A stretch of 64,000 nucleotides of DNA from Swaminathania salitolerans (GCF_025994315.1 NZ_BAQE01000025.1); one strand, 5' to 3'; positions 26,186 through 35,922 are shown, counted from the stretch's first letter. Made by a program: numbers and translations. Notes: generated from the sequence alone by a model not told the origin.

Positions 26186-28420
26186 GTGAACCAACCCGAT
26201 GGCGCCGCTGCGGACAGCGAAACCCAGAATCCGGTCTATATCCGACTCCGTGCGGCGATGGCCGCCGCGAAGTATCACGGTCTGGATCTCGATATCCGCG
26301 ACTTCGCCGCGGAGCCGAACGAGGCGTCGCCTTCTCCGGCCTCGCTGGCTCGCTGGCTCAACGGGAACGGCGCTGTGGCCAAGGGGATGCGCGTCAAGTG
26401 GCGTTATCTCGTCCGGTTGCAGAACACCCCGCCCATCGTGCTGATGTTCCGCGACGGATCGGCGGCGCTGATGGTTCGCGCCGATCCCGAGCGGAACATC
26501 GTCTGGCTGCGCGATCCGCTCGGAGACGAAGGCAGTATCCCTGTCGCCGTCGATGAGCTGCGCCTGTCCCAGGTCTGGACGGGCGACGTTCTTCTGGTCA
26601 AGCGCCGCAAGGATCTCTCCGAGGCCGATGCGCCGTTCGATCTGATGTGGTTCGTCCGGATCGTCATGCGTGAGAAGCAGTCGCTGCGCGACATCCTATT
26701 CGCGTCGATGGTGCTCTCCATCCTGCAGATCTTTCCGGCGCTGATCGTGATGCAGGTGATCGATCGCGTCGTGAACTACCATTCGATGTCGACTCTGGTC
26801 TCTATCACCGGCATCGTGGTCATCCTGAGTTTCTACGAAACCCTGCTGACCTATGCACGGCGCGAACTGACGCTGGTGATGACGACCCGTGTCGATACGC
26901 GCATCTCGATGCATGCGTTCAACCGGCTTCTCGCCCTGCCGCTGGAATTCTACGAGCGCGAGCAGACCGGGCGGATCCTGGGTCGTTACATGGCCATCTA
27001 CAAGGTGCGCGACTTCCTGACCGGCAAGCTCATGAGCACGTTTCTGGACATGTTCACCCTTGCCGTGATCCTGCCGCTCCTTTTCTTCATGAGTTCGACC
27101 CTTGCCTGGATGACGCTTGCCTGTGCCGGGCTGATCGGGCTGATCATCGTCATCTTCCTCCCGCCCATGACCCGGATCTATAACCGGATGATCCGGGCGG
27201 ATATGGAACGCAGCTCGATCCTGTACGAGACCGTGGCCGGCATCCGCACCGTCAAGACGCTGGCGCTGGAGGGAACGCGCCGCGAAAAATGGGACGAAAC
27301 CACGGCCGATGTGATCCGCTGGAAGCTCGCGGCGGGGCGTATGCAGAACTGGCCGAGCACGCTGGTCATGCCGCTCGACATGTTCATCAATCGCGGCATC
27401 ATCCTTGTCGGTGCCTATCTCATCCTGAACGGATCGAGCAGTATCCAGCCGGGTGCGCTGATGGCGTTCATGATGCTGGGCGGACGTGTGGCCCAGCCAC
27501 TGGTCGGGCTTGCCAAGATCCTGGAGGATGTGAACGAGGTCATGACCTCTCTGGGCGAGGCCGGACTGGTGCTGAACCAGCCGACGGAGACGAAGGCCCT
27601 GACCACCGGGCTTCGTCCGCCGGTCAAGGGCGCGCTGTCCTTCGCCCAGGTCGATTTTTCCTATCCGGGTTCGACCGTCAAAGCTCTGAACGACGTGAAT
27701 TTCGAGATTCCGGCCGGAACGATGCTCGGTCTCGTAGGGCGGTCCGGCTCGGGGAAATCCACGATCACCCGTCTGCTCCAGGGCGTCAGTCGCAACTATA
27801 CGGGCTATCTGCGTCTGGACGGGGTCGAACTGCGCGAGATCAATCTCAATCATCTCCGTCGTTCCTTCGGCGTGGTGCTTCAGGACAACTTCCTGTTTCG
27901 CGGCACGGTGCGCGACAACATCACGGCCGGCCGCCCGGGTTACACGATGGACGACGTCATTCGCGCGGCGCGTCTGGCCGGGGCCGAGGAGTTCATCGAT
28001 CGCATGCCCGCCGGGTACGATACGCCGATCGAGGAGGGGTCCACCAACATCTCGGGAGGGCAGAGACAGCGCCTTGCGATCGCGCGTGCCGTCATCAGCG
28101 ATCCGAAGCTCATGATTCTCGATGAGGCGACATCGGCGCTCGATCCCGAGAGCGAGGCGCTGGTCAACGCCAATCTCCAGCGTATCGGCAAGGGGCGGAC
28201 GATGGTGATCGTCTCTCACCGTCTGTCGTCTCTCGTCGATTGCGACCAGATCTGCGTGATGGACAAGGGCAAGGTGATCGACGTGGCGCCGCATGGCGTT
28301 CTGCTCGAGCGGTGCGAGATCTATCGTATGCTCTGGATGCAACAGAACCGGCACGAGAATGCAAATCGCAAGGGGGATGCCGGTCAGGATGACGATCCCA
28401 TGCTGATGGATGAGGAATAA
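26186..28420 (+). CDS. Type I secretion ABC transporter (HlyB/LapB class, inactive C39-like domain)
   Basis: A 744-residue protein with a GTG start behind AGAGGAAG. Residues about 1-150 form a C39-like domain without the catalytic Cys, as in HlyB and LapB, which bind cargo rather than cleave a leader. A six-helix exporter domain follows (about 165-450; start LRDILFASMVLSILQIFPAL). The ATPase (about 485-715) has GRSGSGKST, signature NISGGQRQRLAIARA, Walker B LMILDEAT and IVSHRLS. It powers one-step export through an HlyD adaptor and an outer-membrane duct. The HlyD gene starts 3 nt later; no TolC homologue is in the window. Confidence 0.93.
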   Translation: MNQPDGAAADSETQNPVYIRLRAAMAAAKYHGLDLDIRDFAAEPNEASPSPASLARWLNGNGAVAKGMRVKWRYLVRLQNTPPIVLMFRDGSAALMVRADPERNIVWLRDPLGDEGSIPVAVDELRLSQVWTGDVLLVKRRKDLSEADAPFDLMWFVRIVMREKQSLRDILFASMVLSILQIFPALIVMQVIDRVVNYHSMSTLVSITGIVVILSFYETLLTYARRELTLVMTTRVDTRISMHAFNRLLALPLEFYEREQTGRILGRYMAIYKVRDFLTGKLMSTFLDMFTLAVILPLLFFMSSTLAWMTLACAGLIGLIIVIFLPPMTRIYNRMIRADMERSSILYETVAGIRTVKTLALEGTRREKWDETTADVIRWKLAAGRMQNWPSTLVMPLDMFINRGIILVGAYLILNGSSSIQPGALMAFMMLGGRVAQPLVGLAKILEDVNEVMTSLGEAGLVLNQPTETKALTTGLRPPVKGALSFAQVDFSYPGSTVKALNDVNFEIPAGTMLGLVGRSGSGKSTITRLLQGVSRNYTGYLRLDGVELREINLNHLRRSFGVVLQDNFLFRGTVRDNITAGRPGYTMDDVIRAARLAGAEEFIDRMPAGYDTPIEEGSTNISGGQRQRLAIARAVISDPKLMILDEATSALDPESEALVNANLQRIGKGRTMVIVSHRLSSLVDCDQICVMDKGKVIDVAPHGVLLERCEIYRMLWMQQNRHENANRKGDAGQDDDPMLMDEE

Positions 28421-28423
28421 GCC

Positions 28424-29902
28424 ATGAGCAAGAAGGATATGGTGCCCGGAAACGGCGACAAGGACTCCCGGCAGCTTCAGGGTCAGACCGGATCACAGGA
28501 GCAGCGTCACGGTCCCCGTCAGGCGGACGATCCGTACGCCCAGCAGGGTATGCCGCTTGCCCTGCTCGAGTTCCACTCGCCCAGCGCCGCCATGATCAAC
28601 ATGCCGCCGACGGCTTCCGCGCGGTATATCATCTGGGTCATCGGTGCCCTGTTCATCGCCGGGCTGGTGGCGGCCTCGGTCTTCCCCCTGAACAAGGTGG
28701 TGAGCACGCCCGGCCGGCTCGTTGCGGTCGATCGCAACCTGATCATCCAGCCGCTCGAGATGTCGATCATCAGATCGATCGATGTCGAGCTGGGGCAATA
28801 TGTCAAGAAGGGTCAGGTGCTCGCCCATCTCGATCCGACGCTGTCCAAGGCGGATATCGTCAATCTCAAGGCCCAGCGCGATTCCTATCAGGCAACCCTC
28901 GACCGGTTGCGCGCCGAGGCGGATGGCAAGACCTACACCGCCGATCTATCCAATCCCGATTCGGTGCGTGAGGCTGCGGCCTTCTCACGTCGCAAGGCGG
29001 AATATACGGCGAAGATGGATCAGTACACCCAGGAGATCGCGGCCTTGCAGAGCCAGATGACCGGGGCTCTGGCCAGTGCCGCGATGCATCAGAGCCGCGG
29101 CCGGGTCGCGAACGAGGTGCTTCAGATGCGCCGTCGTCTGCAGGCCGATCAGGTCGGCAGCAAGCTGTCGACGCTCGGGGCGCAAAGCGAGCTCATGGAG
29201 GCCGAGCGCGCCCAGATCGAGGCGCAGCAGACGGCGGCGTCCACCAAGTCGAAGCTCGCTTCCGTGGAAGCCGAACGCGATGCCTATGTCGAGAACTGGA
29301 AAGCGCAGGTCTATACCCAGATGACCGAGGTCCAGCACCATCTCGACGAATCGGTCGGCGAATATGAAAAGGCGGATCTGCGCAACAAGCTCGTGCTCAT
29401 GAAGGCGCCGAGCGACGGTGTGGTTCTCAATATCTCCAAACTCTCCGTCGGGTCGGTCATCTCTCCGGCGCAGGTGCTCATGTCGATCGTTCCCACCGGG
29501 GCCGCGCTCGAGATGGAGGCGATCCTCCGTGGCAACGATGCCGGGTTCGTCAAGCTGGGCGACCACGCGCTGCTCAAGTTCTCGACCTTTCCCTATACGC
29601 GTTATGGCGGGGCCGACGCGACAGTACGTCTGATCAGCGCCGATTCCTTCACCCCTGCCGATGCGAAGGGCGCCGCGATGGGGGAGGTTCCCTCCTCGGA
29701 ACAGGATCCTTCGGAGAGCGGTTATTACCGGGTGCGGCTGCGTATCGACCGTTACACGCTTCACGGTGTCCCGAGCTTCTTCCATCCGATCCCGGGCATG
29801 CCCGTCACGGCGGATATCCAGGTCGGCAAGAGAACGATGATGCAGTATTTCTTCAGCAAGGTCATGCCTGCTGCGACCAACGGGCTCCGCGAGCCGTCTT
29901 GA
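28424..29902 (+). CDS. HlyD-family type I secretion periplasmic adaptor
   Basis: The protein has 492 residues: a Gln-rich cytosolic tail, a transmembrane helix (about 65-86, YIIWVIGALFIAGLVAASVF), then FPLNKVVSTPGRLV entering the lipoyl half, a long Ala/Gln-rich coiled coil (about 145-320), the second lipoyl half VLMKAPSDGVVLNIS and a beta barrel ending GMPVTADIQVGKRT, a standard HlyD C-terminal block. It bridges the ABC exporter to an outer-membrane channel. It is coupled to the transporter gene and precedes the Sel1 gene by 25 nt. Confidence 0.94.
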   Translation: MSKKDMVPGNGDKDSRQLQGQTGSQEQRHGPRQADDPYAQQGMPLALLEFHSPSAAMINMPPTASARYIIWVIGALFIAGLVAASVFPLNKVVSTPGRLVAVDRNLIIQPLEMSIIRSIDVELGQYVKKGQVLAHLDPTLSKADIVNLKAQRDSYQATLDRLRAEADGKTYTADLSNPDSVREAAAFSRRKAEYTAKMDQYTQEIAALQSQMTGALASAAMHQSRGRVANEVLQMRRRLQADQVGSKLSTLGAQSELMEAERAQIEAQQTAASTKSKLASVEAERDAYVENWKAQVYTQMTEVQHHLDESVGEYEKADLRNKLVLMKAPSDGVVLNISKLSVGSVISPAQVLMSIVPTGAALEMEAILRGNDAGFVKLGDHALLKFSTFPYTRYGGADATVRLISADSFTPADAKGAAMGEVPSSEQDPSESGYYRVRLRIDRYTLHGVPSFFHPIPGMPVTADIQVGKRTMMQYFFSKVMPAATNGLREPS

Positions 29903-29927
29903 AACCGGAACGTCGTCCGGGGAGGAT

Positions 29928-31691
29928 ATGGGTTTGGCACTGAAATCGCGTCTGGCATCCATGGTTTCCCGAGATGCCAGGCTGAGGGAAGCGATCGCCC
30001 AGCTCGAGACGCCCGAAGACGCCGTTTCGGGCTTTACCAAGCTGGGCGGGCTGGCGCGTCAGGGCAATATCGAGGCGCAGTACCGGACGGGAAAGGCCTA
30101 TCTCGAGGGATGGGGTACGCCGCCCAGCCTCGAGGGGGGAACGCGCTGGATCAGAAAGGCCGCGGAAGCCGGACATACCCAGGCACGGCTCGTTCTCGCG
30201 ACCCTCTATCTCGTCGGGTTTCCGGCGGGGTTCGACGAGAACCGCCCCGATCTTCTGGGCGAGGCCGCGCGCGGAACGCCTGTTCCCGATTTCGGGCAGG
30301 CTGCCCAGTGGAGCCGTCTGGCCGCGGAAGAGGGGTTGCCGGACGCGCAGGCCCTGCTCGGCTATGTTCTGATGTCCGGACCGGAGGATATACGCGATCC
30401 GGAGCAGGCCCGTCTCTGGTACGAAAAAGCCGCCGCAGGTGGGTCGAGTCAGGGCCATCTCGGTCTTGGCATGGCCCTGCACAGCAATCCGGGTTCGGAT
30501 GAGGATCGTCGTCGCGGAACGGCGGAGCTTCTGCTTGCAGCGGAGGCCAATCTGGCGACGGCCTTCTATTTCCTGGCCTGGATCAACGAACAGGGCATTG
30601 CCCAGCCTCGCGACTTCGCGGCGGCAGCCCGCTATTTCGAGAAGGCGGCAGAGCGCGGGGTGGTTCCGGCACAGACCCGCTATGCGCTTTATCTGCTTCA
30701 GGGAAAGGGCGTCAAACGCCGTCCGGATCGCGCGGAAACATGGCTGCGTCGCGCGGCTCTGGGGCATGATGCCGAGGCAGCGGCCCTGCTCGGCGATCTG
30801 CATATCCGCGGCGAAGACATGTCGCCCAATTATCTCGAGGCGGCAACCTGGTACCAGCTCGCGGCGGAGCTCGGTCACGGTCCTGCGGCACGCGGGCTCG
30901 GTCTGCTCTATCTGACGGGAACGGGGGTGCAGCGCGACCCCGACGAAGCCGCGAAATGGTTCCGTATCTCGGCCGAGCATGGCGACCGTGTTGCCGATGC
31001 CGATCTCGGTAATCTCGCCCTGACCGGAATCGGGTCGGAATCCGACCGCCATGCGATGCGGGAGCGTTTTCTCCTCGCTGCCGAGAAAGGCGATCTGGTC
31101 GGCGCATTCAATCTCGGGGTCTGTTATGCGGAGGGCGTCGGCACCACGCGAGACGATGTGCAGGCCGTCTACTGGATGCAGCGTGCCGCAGACGGTGTCG
31201 TCAACGCGCAATACTGGCTCGGGCGGATGTATCTCGAAGGGCGCGGCGTGACCGCCGATCCTCAGGCCGCCTTGCGCTGGCTCGAGAAGGCCGCCTTTGC
31301 GCGCATGCCCGAGGCGCTGACCCTTCTGGCCCAGTTGCTCGTTTCCGGACAGACGCCGGAGGGGCGCGATCACCCGCGTGCCTTTTCCCTCTACAGCGAA
31401 GCGGCATCGCTCGGCAGTGTCGAGGCCATGTTCTCCGCCGGGGCGATGCTTGGCGGCGGTCACGATATTCCGGCCAATCGCAGGGAGGCCCAGCGCTGGT
31501 ACCGCATGGCCGCCGAGCGCGGTCACGGTCTGGCCCAGCTCATGCTGGGACGTTATCTGAAACGCGGTCTGGCGGGAGAAACCAATCCGGTCGAGGCGCG
31601 GATCTGGCTGGAAAGAGCGCGGGCCCAGGGGCTCGAGGAGGCCAGCGAGGATCTGGCCCGTCTCGATCGCCGTCTGGGTGCGCGTGGCTGA
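29928..31691 (+). CDS. Sel1-repeat (SLR/TPR-like) protein
   Basis: A 587-residue protein made almost entirely of about 14 Sel1-like repeats of 36-40 residues, e.g. AQYRTGKAYLEGWG, LYLTGTGVQRDPDEAAKWF and QYWLGRMYLEGRGV. Such solenoids serve as protein-interaction scaffolds. No signal peptide or membrane segment is evident, so it probably acts in the cytosol, perhaps holding the glycosyltransferase or cargo near the exporter (inference from position). The stop overlaps the start of the next gene by 14 nt. Confidence 0.9.
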   Translation: MGLALKSRLASMVSRDARLREAIAQLETPEDAVSGFTKLGGLARQGNIEAQYRTGKAYLEGWGTPPSLEGGTRWIRKAAEAGHTQARLVLATLYLVGFPAGFDENRPDLLGEAARGTPVPDFGQAAQWSRLAAEEGLPDAQALLGYVLMSGPEDIRDPEQARLWYEKAAAGGSSQGHLGLGMALHSNPGSDEDRRRGTAELLLAAEANLATAFYFLAWINEQGIAQPRDFAAAARYFEKAAERGVVPAQTRYALYLLQGKGVKRRPDRAETWLRRAALGHDAEAAALLGDLHIRGEDMSPNYLEAATWYQLAAELGHGPAARGLGLLYLTGTGVQRDPDEAAKWFRISAEHGDRVADADLGNLALTGIGSESDRHAMRERFLLAAEKGDLVGAFNLGVCYAEGVGTTRDDVQAVYWMQRAADGVVNAQYWLGRMYLEGRGVTADPQAALRWLEKAAFARMPEALTLLAQLLVSGQTPEGRDHPRAFSLYSEAASLGSVEAMFSAGAMLGGGHDIPANRREAQRWYRMAAERGHGLAQLMLGRYLKRGLAGETNPVEARIWLERARAQGLEEASEDLARLDRRLGARG

Positions 31692-34674
31692 GCCGCCTCC
31701 CGTTTCTCCTGCACGTCCTGCCCCAGTCGCTTCGGGCTACGGTCACGTCGTCACGCCGGAGGATCGGGCCAGATGGCAGCGCTGGCATGACGCGCTCGCC
31801 CAGGAATCCTATCGTCGTGGCATGGAAGCGGTCGAAGGGGGCGACCGGGCGGCAGCCCTGTTCTGGCTCGGGCGCGCCGCCCGTATGGCGCGTTTCGACC
31901 CGAACGTCATCTTCTCCTATGGCATGGCCCTTCTCTCAGCGGGTCACTGGGAAGAGGCCGCCGGGCGTATGGGGTGGATCGCGCGTCGTTTCATCATTCG
32001 CAAGGCGCCGATCGCCCGTGCCATCGCCTTGCAGCGTCTCGGTCGCGAGAGCGAGGCCGTCTCCCTTTTCGGGCAGATGCTCCAATCCTATGCGCCGTCT
32101 CCCGAGGGCCGTAACTGGGCGACATTCTTCTGCAAGCGCTCCGGCGCTCCGGGATGGTGTGCCTGCAGCAATGACGGGATCGTCGTCGGCGAGAGCGAGG
32201 CGGATGTCGCCGTCTTTCTCGACGGGCATTGTGTGGCGCAGGATCTCTCCTTGCCGTTCGTTCTGCCGGAACTCTGGCGCGTAGCGCGACAGCTCGAGAT
32301 ACGATGCGCCGACCGGCTGCTCTATGGCGCTCCCGTTCATCTCGAGGCGCTGCGCCGCGTACAAGGGTTCGTGACGATCTCCCGCGATCGGCTCGAGGGA
32401 TGGATCTGGTATCCCGCCGATCCGGATTTCACGCCCGATGTCCTGATCAGCTGCGGCGATGTCACGATCAGCATCAGGGCCGACCAGATAGAACCCGCAG
32501 CACGGATCGAAAAACCTCTGGCGCGGCCGCGCCGCTTCGACGTTCCGCTCGCTTCCCTCCCCGATGCGACCATCGAGGTCACGGATCGGTACGGGCAACC
32601 GCTCACGGGAAGCCCGATCGGTCCAGTGGCACGGCGCCTTCTCGATCAGACGGAAACGGGGCCGGTCTCCAGACCGGTGGAAGAAAGAGGCATGCACCTC
32701 CGGGAGAGAGACGCGCGTGTCTCCGGATCCCTTGCTGACGGATCCCTCGCTACCGGATTTCCGGCCACCGGAAACACGGCCATCCGCAACACGGCCAGCG
32801 GGTGTCTGATCGTCATTCCCGTCTATCGCGATTTCGAGATGACAAGGCGCTGCATCGAAGCGGCCCTCGCCGCAGCGCCCTCCGATACCGAATGCCTCGT
32901 GATCGACGACGCGTCTCCGGAACCCGCGCTTGCGGCCTATCTCGATCTCTGCGCAGGGTCGGGGCGTATCACCCTGATACGTCATGACGTCAATCGCGGT
33001 TTCACGGCCAGCGCCAATGCGGGTCTCTCCCGGGCCGGGGGGCGGGATACGATCCTGCTGAACAGCGACGCGCTGATGCCTCCGGGTGGCATTGCGCGTC
33101 TGCGCGGTTGGCTCGCGCGCGCGCCCGATATCGGGACCGCGACGCCTTTTTCCAACGATGCCACGATCCTGTCCTACCCTTCGGTCAGGCGACCGAACCC
33201 GACGCCGGATCTCCCGACGGCGCGGGCGCTCGACCGGGTTTTCGAATCGCTCCCCTCCAGCGAGCCGGTTTTCCTGCCGACCGGGAACGGATTCTGCATG
33301 GCCATCAGGGGGGCGTGTCTCACACAGGTCGGCTTGCTCGATGTCGGGGTCTTCGCCCAGGGATATGGCGAGGAAAACGATTTCTGCTGTCGCGCATCCG
33401 CTCTCGGATGGCGGCATGTCGCCGCAACCGATCTTTATGTCGTCCATGCCGGCTCGGTCTCTTTCGGGCGAACGCGCAGCCTGCTGCTGGCACGCAATCT
33501 GCGTATGCTCAACCGGCTGCATCCCGGATACGATGCCCTGGTGGCCGCCTTCATCGAAGCCGATCCGCTTGCCGTGCCACGCCGGAGTGCCGCGCTGGTT
33601 CGTATGCTCTCGCGACGCGGAGCCTATGAACACTGTCTCATCATGGTGACCCATGATTCGGGCGGGGGCGTGGAGCGTGTCGTGCGCGACCGCCAGAAAG
33701 CCGCCGAAGCGGCGGGTGCCCAGGTGCTGATCGTCCGGCCTCATGAAAAAGGATGTCGTATCGAGGATTGCGGGGGAGACACCGACAATCTCGTGTTTTC
33801 CCTGCCGGACGAATGGGACGATCTCATCGTCGTTCTGCGCCGGATGCAGGCGGCCCGGATCGAGTGGCATCATCTGCTCGGTCATGCGCCCTGCATGCGC
33901 GCGCTTGCGCAGTCCCTCGGGCTGGAATGGGATATCGTCCTGCACGATTACGTCTGGTTCTGCCCTCGGATATGTCTGATCGGCCCGCATGGCCGCTATT
34001 GTGGCGAGCCGGATATTGCCGGGTGTCAGTCCTGTATCGACACGCAGGGCAGCTTGCTCGACGCCGACATGCCGGTCGCGGAACTCGTTGCGCGCTCACA
34101 CCGGGAGCTGGATGCGGCGCGTATCGTGATTGCAGGATCCGAGGATCTCCAGCGTCGCATGCGTCGCCACTTTCCGGGGCTCCCGGTGTCTGTCGAGCCA
34201 TTCGAGAGCGACGCGCTTCCTCCCGTCAGGCGCAGACCGCAGCAGGGACAGAATCGCAGGCGCATCTGCATTGCCGGAGCCATCGGACGGGAGAAGGGGT
34301 TCGAGATCGTTCATGAGCTTGCCAGGGATGCAGCCGCGCGCGATCTGCCGCTGGAGTATTACGTTGCGGGCTACACGATCGACGACGATCTCCTGATGAA
34401 GACCGGGCGCGTGCTGGTGACCGGCGAATTCAGGGAAGACGAAGCCGTCTCCCTGATCGGCTCTCTCGGATGCGATTTCGGCCTCGTTCCCTCGATCTGG
34501 CCCGAGACCTGGTGCTTTGCGCTGTCCAACCTCATGCACGCGGGACTCCAGGTGGTCAGTTTCGATATCGGCGCGCAATCCGAGCGGCTCCGCAAGACCG
34601 GACGTGGCCCGGTTGTCCCTCTCGGTATGCCCATCCCGCTCCTGAGTCATTTCCTGCTACATTTATCACGATGA
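31678..34674 (+). CDS. Large two-headed glycosyltransferase (TPR-like, GT2 and GT4-like)
   Basis: The protein has 998 residues with a GTG start at 31678 (or the GTG at 31684). Residues about 20-120 look TPR-like. About 190-320 has no family I recognise. A low-complexity stretch at about 345-372 comes from 15-bp repeats. A GT2 domain starts near 373 with CLIVIPVYRDFEMTRRCIEAAL and continues through ECLVIDDASPE and DTILLNSDALMPPGG. A GT4/GT-B-like domain runs from about 650 (MVTHDSGGGVERVVRDRQ) to IAGAIGREKGFEI and SIWPETWCFALSNLMHAG. It is most likely a glycan polymerase or protein glycosyltransferase using two sugars; donors unknown. Confidence 0.86.
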   Translation: MRVAEPPPVSPARPAPVASGYGHVVTPEDRARWQRWHDALAQESYRRGMEAVEGGDRAAALFWLGRAARMARFDPNVIFSYGMALLSAGHWEEAAGRMGWIARRFIIRKAPIARAIALQRLGRESEAVSLFGQMLQSYAPSPEGRNWATFFCKRSGAPGWCACSNDGIVVGESEADVAVFLDGHCVAQDLSLPFVLPELWRVARQLEIRCADRLLYGAPVHLEALRRVQGFVTISRDRLEGWIWYPADPDFTPDVLISCGDVTISIRADQIEPAARIEKPLARPRRFDVPLASLPDATIEVTDRYGQPLTGSPIGPVARRLLDQTETGPVSRPVEERGMHLRERDARVSGSLADGSLATGFPATGNTAIRNTASGCLIVIPVYRDFEMTRRCIEAALAAAPSDTECLVIDDASPEPALAAYLDLCAGSGRITLIRHDVNRGFTASANAGLSRAGGRDTILLNSDALMPPGGIARLRGWLARAPDIGTATPFSNDATILSYPSVRRPNPTPDLPTARALDRVFESLPSSEPVFLPTGNGFCMAIRGACLTQVGLLDVGVFAQGYGEENDFCCRASALGWRHVAATDLYVVHAGSVSFGRTRSLLLARNLRMLNRLHPGYDALVAAFIEADPLAVPRRSAALVRMLSRRGAYEHCLIMVTHDSGGGVERVVRDRQKAAEAAGAQVLIVRPHEKGCRIEDCGGDTDNLVFSLPDEWDDLIVVLRRMQAARIEWHHLLGHAPCMRALAQSLGLEWDIVLHDYVWFCPRICLIGPHGRYCGEPDIAGCQSCIDTQGSLLDADMPVAELVARSHRELDAARIVIAGSEDLQRRMRRHFPGLPVSVEPFESDALPPVRRRPQQGQNRRRICIAGAIGREKGFEIVHELARDAAARDLPLEYYVAGYTIDDDLLMKTGRVLVTGEFREDEAVSLIGSLGCDFGLVPSIWPETWCFALSNLMHAGLQVVSFDIGAQSERLRKTGRGPVVPLGMPIPLLSHFLLHLSR
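32715..32800 (+). repeat. Degenerate 15-bp in-frame repeats in the glycosyltransferase linker
   Basis: Units related to GACGGATCCCTCGCT, ACCGGATTTCCGGCC, ACCGGAAACACGGCC and ATCCGCAACACGGCC follow each other and encode a Ser/Ala/Thr/Gly-rich linker just before the GT2 domain. Confidence 0.75.
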
Positions 34675-34798
34675 GACGGACGGGTTTTACTTGGGGCGTA
34701 TTGATGTTATGCAAGACAAAATAGCTCTGCCGAAAATCAACAGACATTCTTTGTCTGAATTTTCCCCGTATATCAATTCAAGTGACGGATCAATATAG

Positions 34799-35806
34799 AT
34801 GTCCAACTCGACGGGTTCTACCGGAAAGGAACAGGTCGTTCAACTCAAGGCCAATGCATCCTTGATGACATTCGACGCAGGTTTATTCTGCGTTTTCCTC
34901 GCGCCCGATCAGGGGACCCAGACGCTCAACGGCTATCCGGCCGTCAGTGTGACCCAGGCTCCGAACATGCCTGCCGGGATCGTCACGATTCGCACTTTCG
35001 CCGATGACGGGCTGATCAGCAGCATGAACGGTTCTGGCGCGGGGGCAGCGCTGGTGCGCGTCGCCCGGGGGCCGGCTCAGGTCCTCGTGACGACCTATCA
35101 GGCACCGGATAGCACCCTGCCGGCCCCGGGCATCCAGGTCGCCCGTCTTTCCGGTCCGGCCCAGCCCGCTCCTGCTCCCCGTCAGGAAGCTGCCGAGGCC
35201 GGTGGCATGCCGGGTCAGACCGCTGCCGGAAAGGACGACCAGTCCGGCGGGATGACGGAAGGGAATCCGGCCGGGGGTACGCGCTACGAGGTTGCGGCCC
35301 ATATCCAGCGCAGGGGCGACGTCCTCGCCCATATCGGAGAGTGGATGGGCGAACCCGGGAGCCAGAACTGGATCGAGGGTTTCGGGATCGCGCCGACGAG
35401 CCAGATCGCTCCGGAGGATATCGAATATCAGGCCGTGCTCGGAAAGGGGTGGCTGTCTCCCTGGGCCGAAGCCGGTCAGTATTGCGGTTCTCGTGGTATG
35501 GCCCTGCCTATTCTGGGTCTGTGCGTCCGGCTCAAGAATGGCGCTGAAGAGAGCCACGATCTGACATTATATGCGAGCTTCACCGACGGAACCTCGCTGG
35601 GGCCGGTTTCCGGAGGAACGCCGCTCGAGGCCGAGTCCCTCGCGCCGCTGGAAGCGTTTCGTGTCGAGATCACGCCGCGGACGGGGCATGATCAGGAGAC
35701 GGACAACCGAAACACAGGGGCAGGGGATGCCGTCGGGGGCGAGTCGGCGGCCGAGGGCAAGACGGCACGCAAGACCGCGGTGCGTCGCAAGAAAAGCGAG
35801 GCCTGA
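34799..35806 (+). CDS. Unrecognised two-domain protein in the secretion/glycosylation cluster
   Basis: The protein has 335 residues and no signal peptide. Residues about 1-115 are beta-rich (LMTFDAGLFCVFLAPDQG, VVQLKANA). A Pro/Ala/Gly/Gln linker (115-160) follows. About 160-275 is a compact domain with Trp/Gly landmarks: AHIQRRGDVLAHIGEWMG, NWIEGFGIAPTSQIAPEDIE, VLGKGWLSPWAEAG, GMALPILGLCVRLK. The tail is basic (ARKTAVRRKK). The second domain is reminiscent of carbohydrate-related hydrophobic-W domains, but I cannot assign it. There are no RTX repeats. It lies between two glycosyltransferase genes, with an AT-rich 124-bp leader and a poor ribosome site. Confidence 0.7.
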   Translation: MSNSTGSTGKEQVVQLKANASLMTFDAGLFCVFLAPDQGTQTLNGYPAVSVTQAPNMPAGIVTIRTFADDGLISSMNGSGAGAALVRVARGPAQVLVTTYQAPDSTLPAPGIQVARLSGPAQPAPAPRQEAAEAGGMPGQTAAGKDDQSGGMTEGNPAGGTRYEVAAHIQRRGDVLAHIGEWMGEPGSQNWIEGFGIAPTSQIAPEDIEYQAVLGKGWLSPWAEAGQYCGSRGMALPILGLCVRLKNGAEESHDLTLYASFTDGTSLGPVSGGTPLEAESLAPLEAFRVEITPRTGHDQETDNRNTGAGDAVGGESAAEGKTARKTAVRRKKSEA

Positions 35807-35829
35807 ACGAGTCGTCTCTTCTCCGGTCG

Positions 35830-35922
35830 CTCCCGGATCGCCCGCCGATGCGGCGGCCCGACCGGGAGAGGCCGGGCGAGAGCCGCATCGGGCGGGTGGG
35901 CGCATCCGTCCCGCCCGTTTTT
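35830..35922 (+). promoter_or_regulatory. Possible transcription attenuator before the second glycosyltransferase
   Basis: Two structures compete. Hairpin 1: CTCCCGG (35830-35836) with CCGGGAG (35862-35868), enclosing CCGCCG-ATG-CGGCGG. The terminator: CGGGCGGG (35889-35896) with CCCGCCCG (35910-35917), followed by TTTTT. The segment 35841-35854 from hairpin 1 is complementary, with one bulged G, to 35882-35896, the 5' arm of the terminator, so pairing there would prevent termination. The gene starts 38 nt after the T run. Confidence 0.55.

Noticed and set aside
31936..33990. 684-codon minus-strand frame inside the large glycosyltransferase
   Set aside because: A shadow of the GT gene without family motifs.
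26186..35806. RTX cargo for the type I exporter
   Set aside because: No GGxGxDxxx nonapeptide repeats in any frame of the cluster or the Hint proteins.
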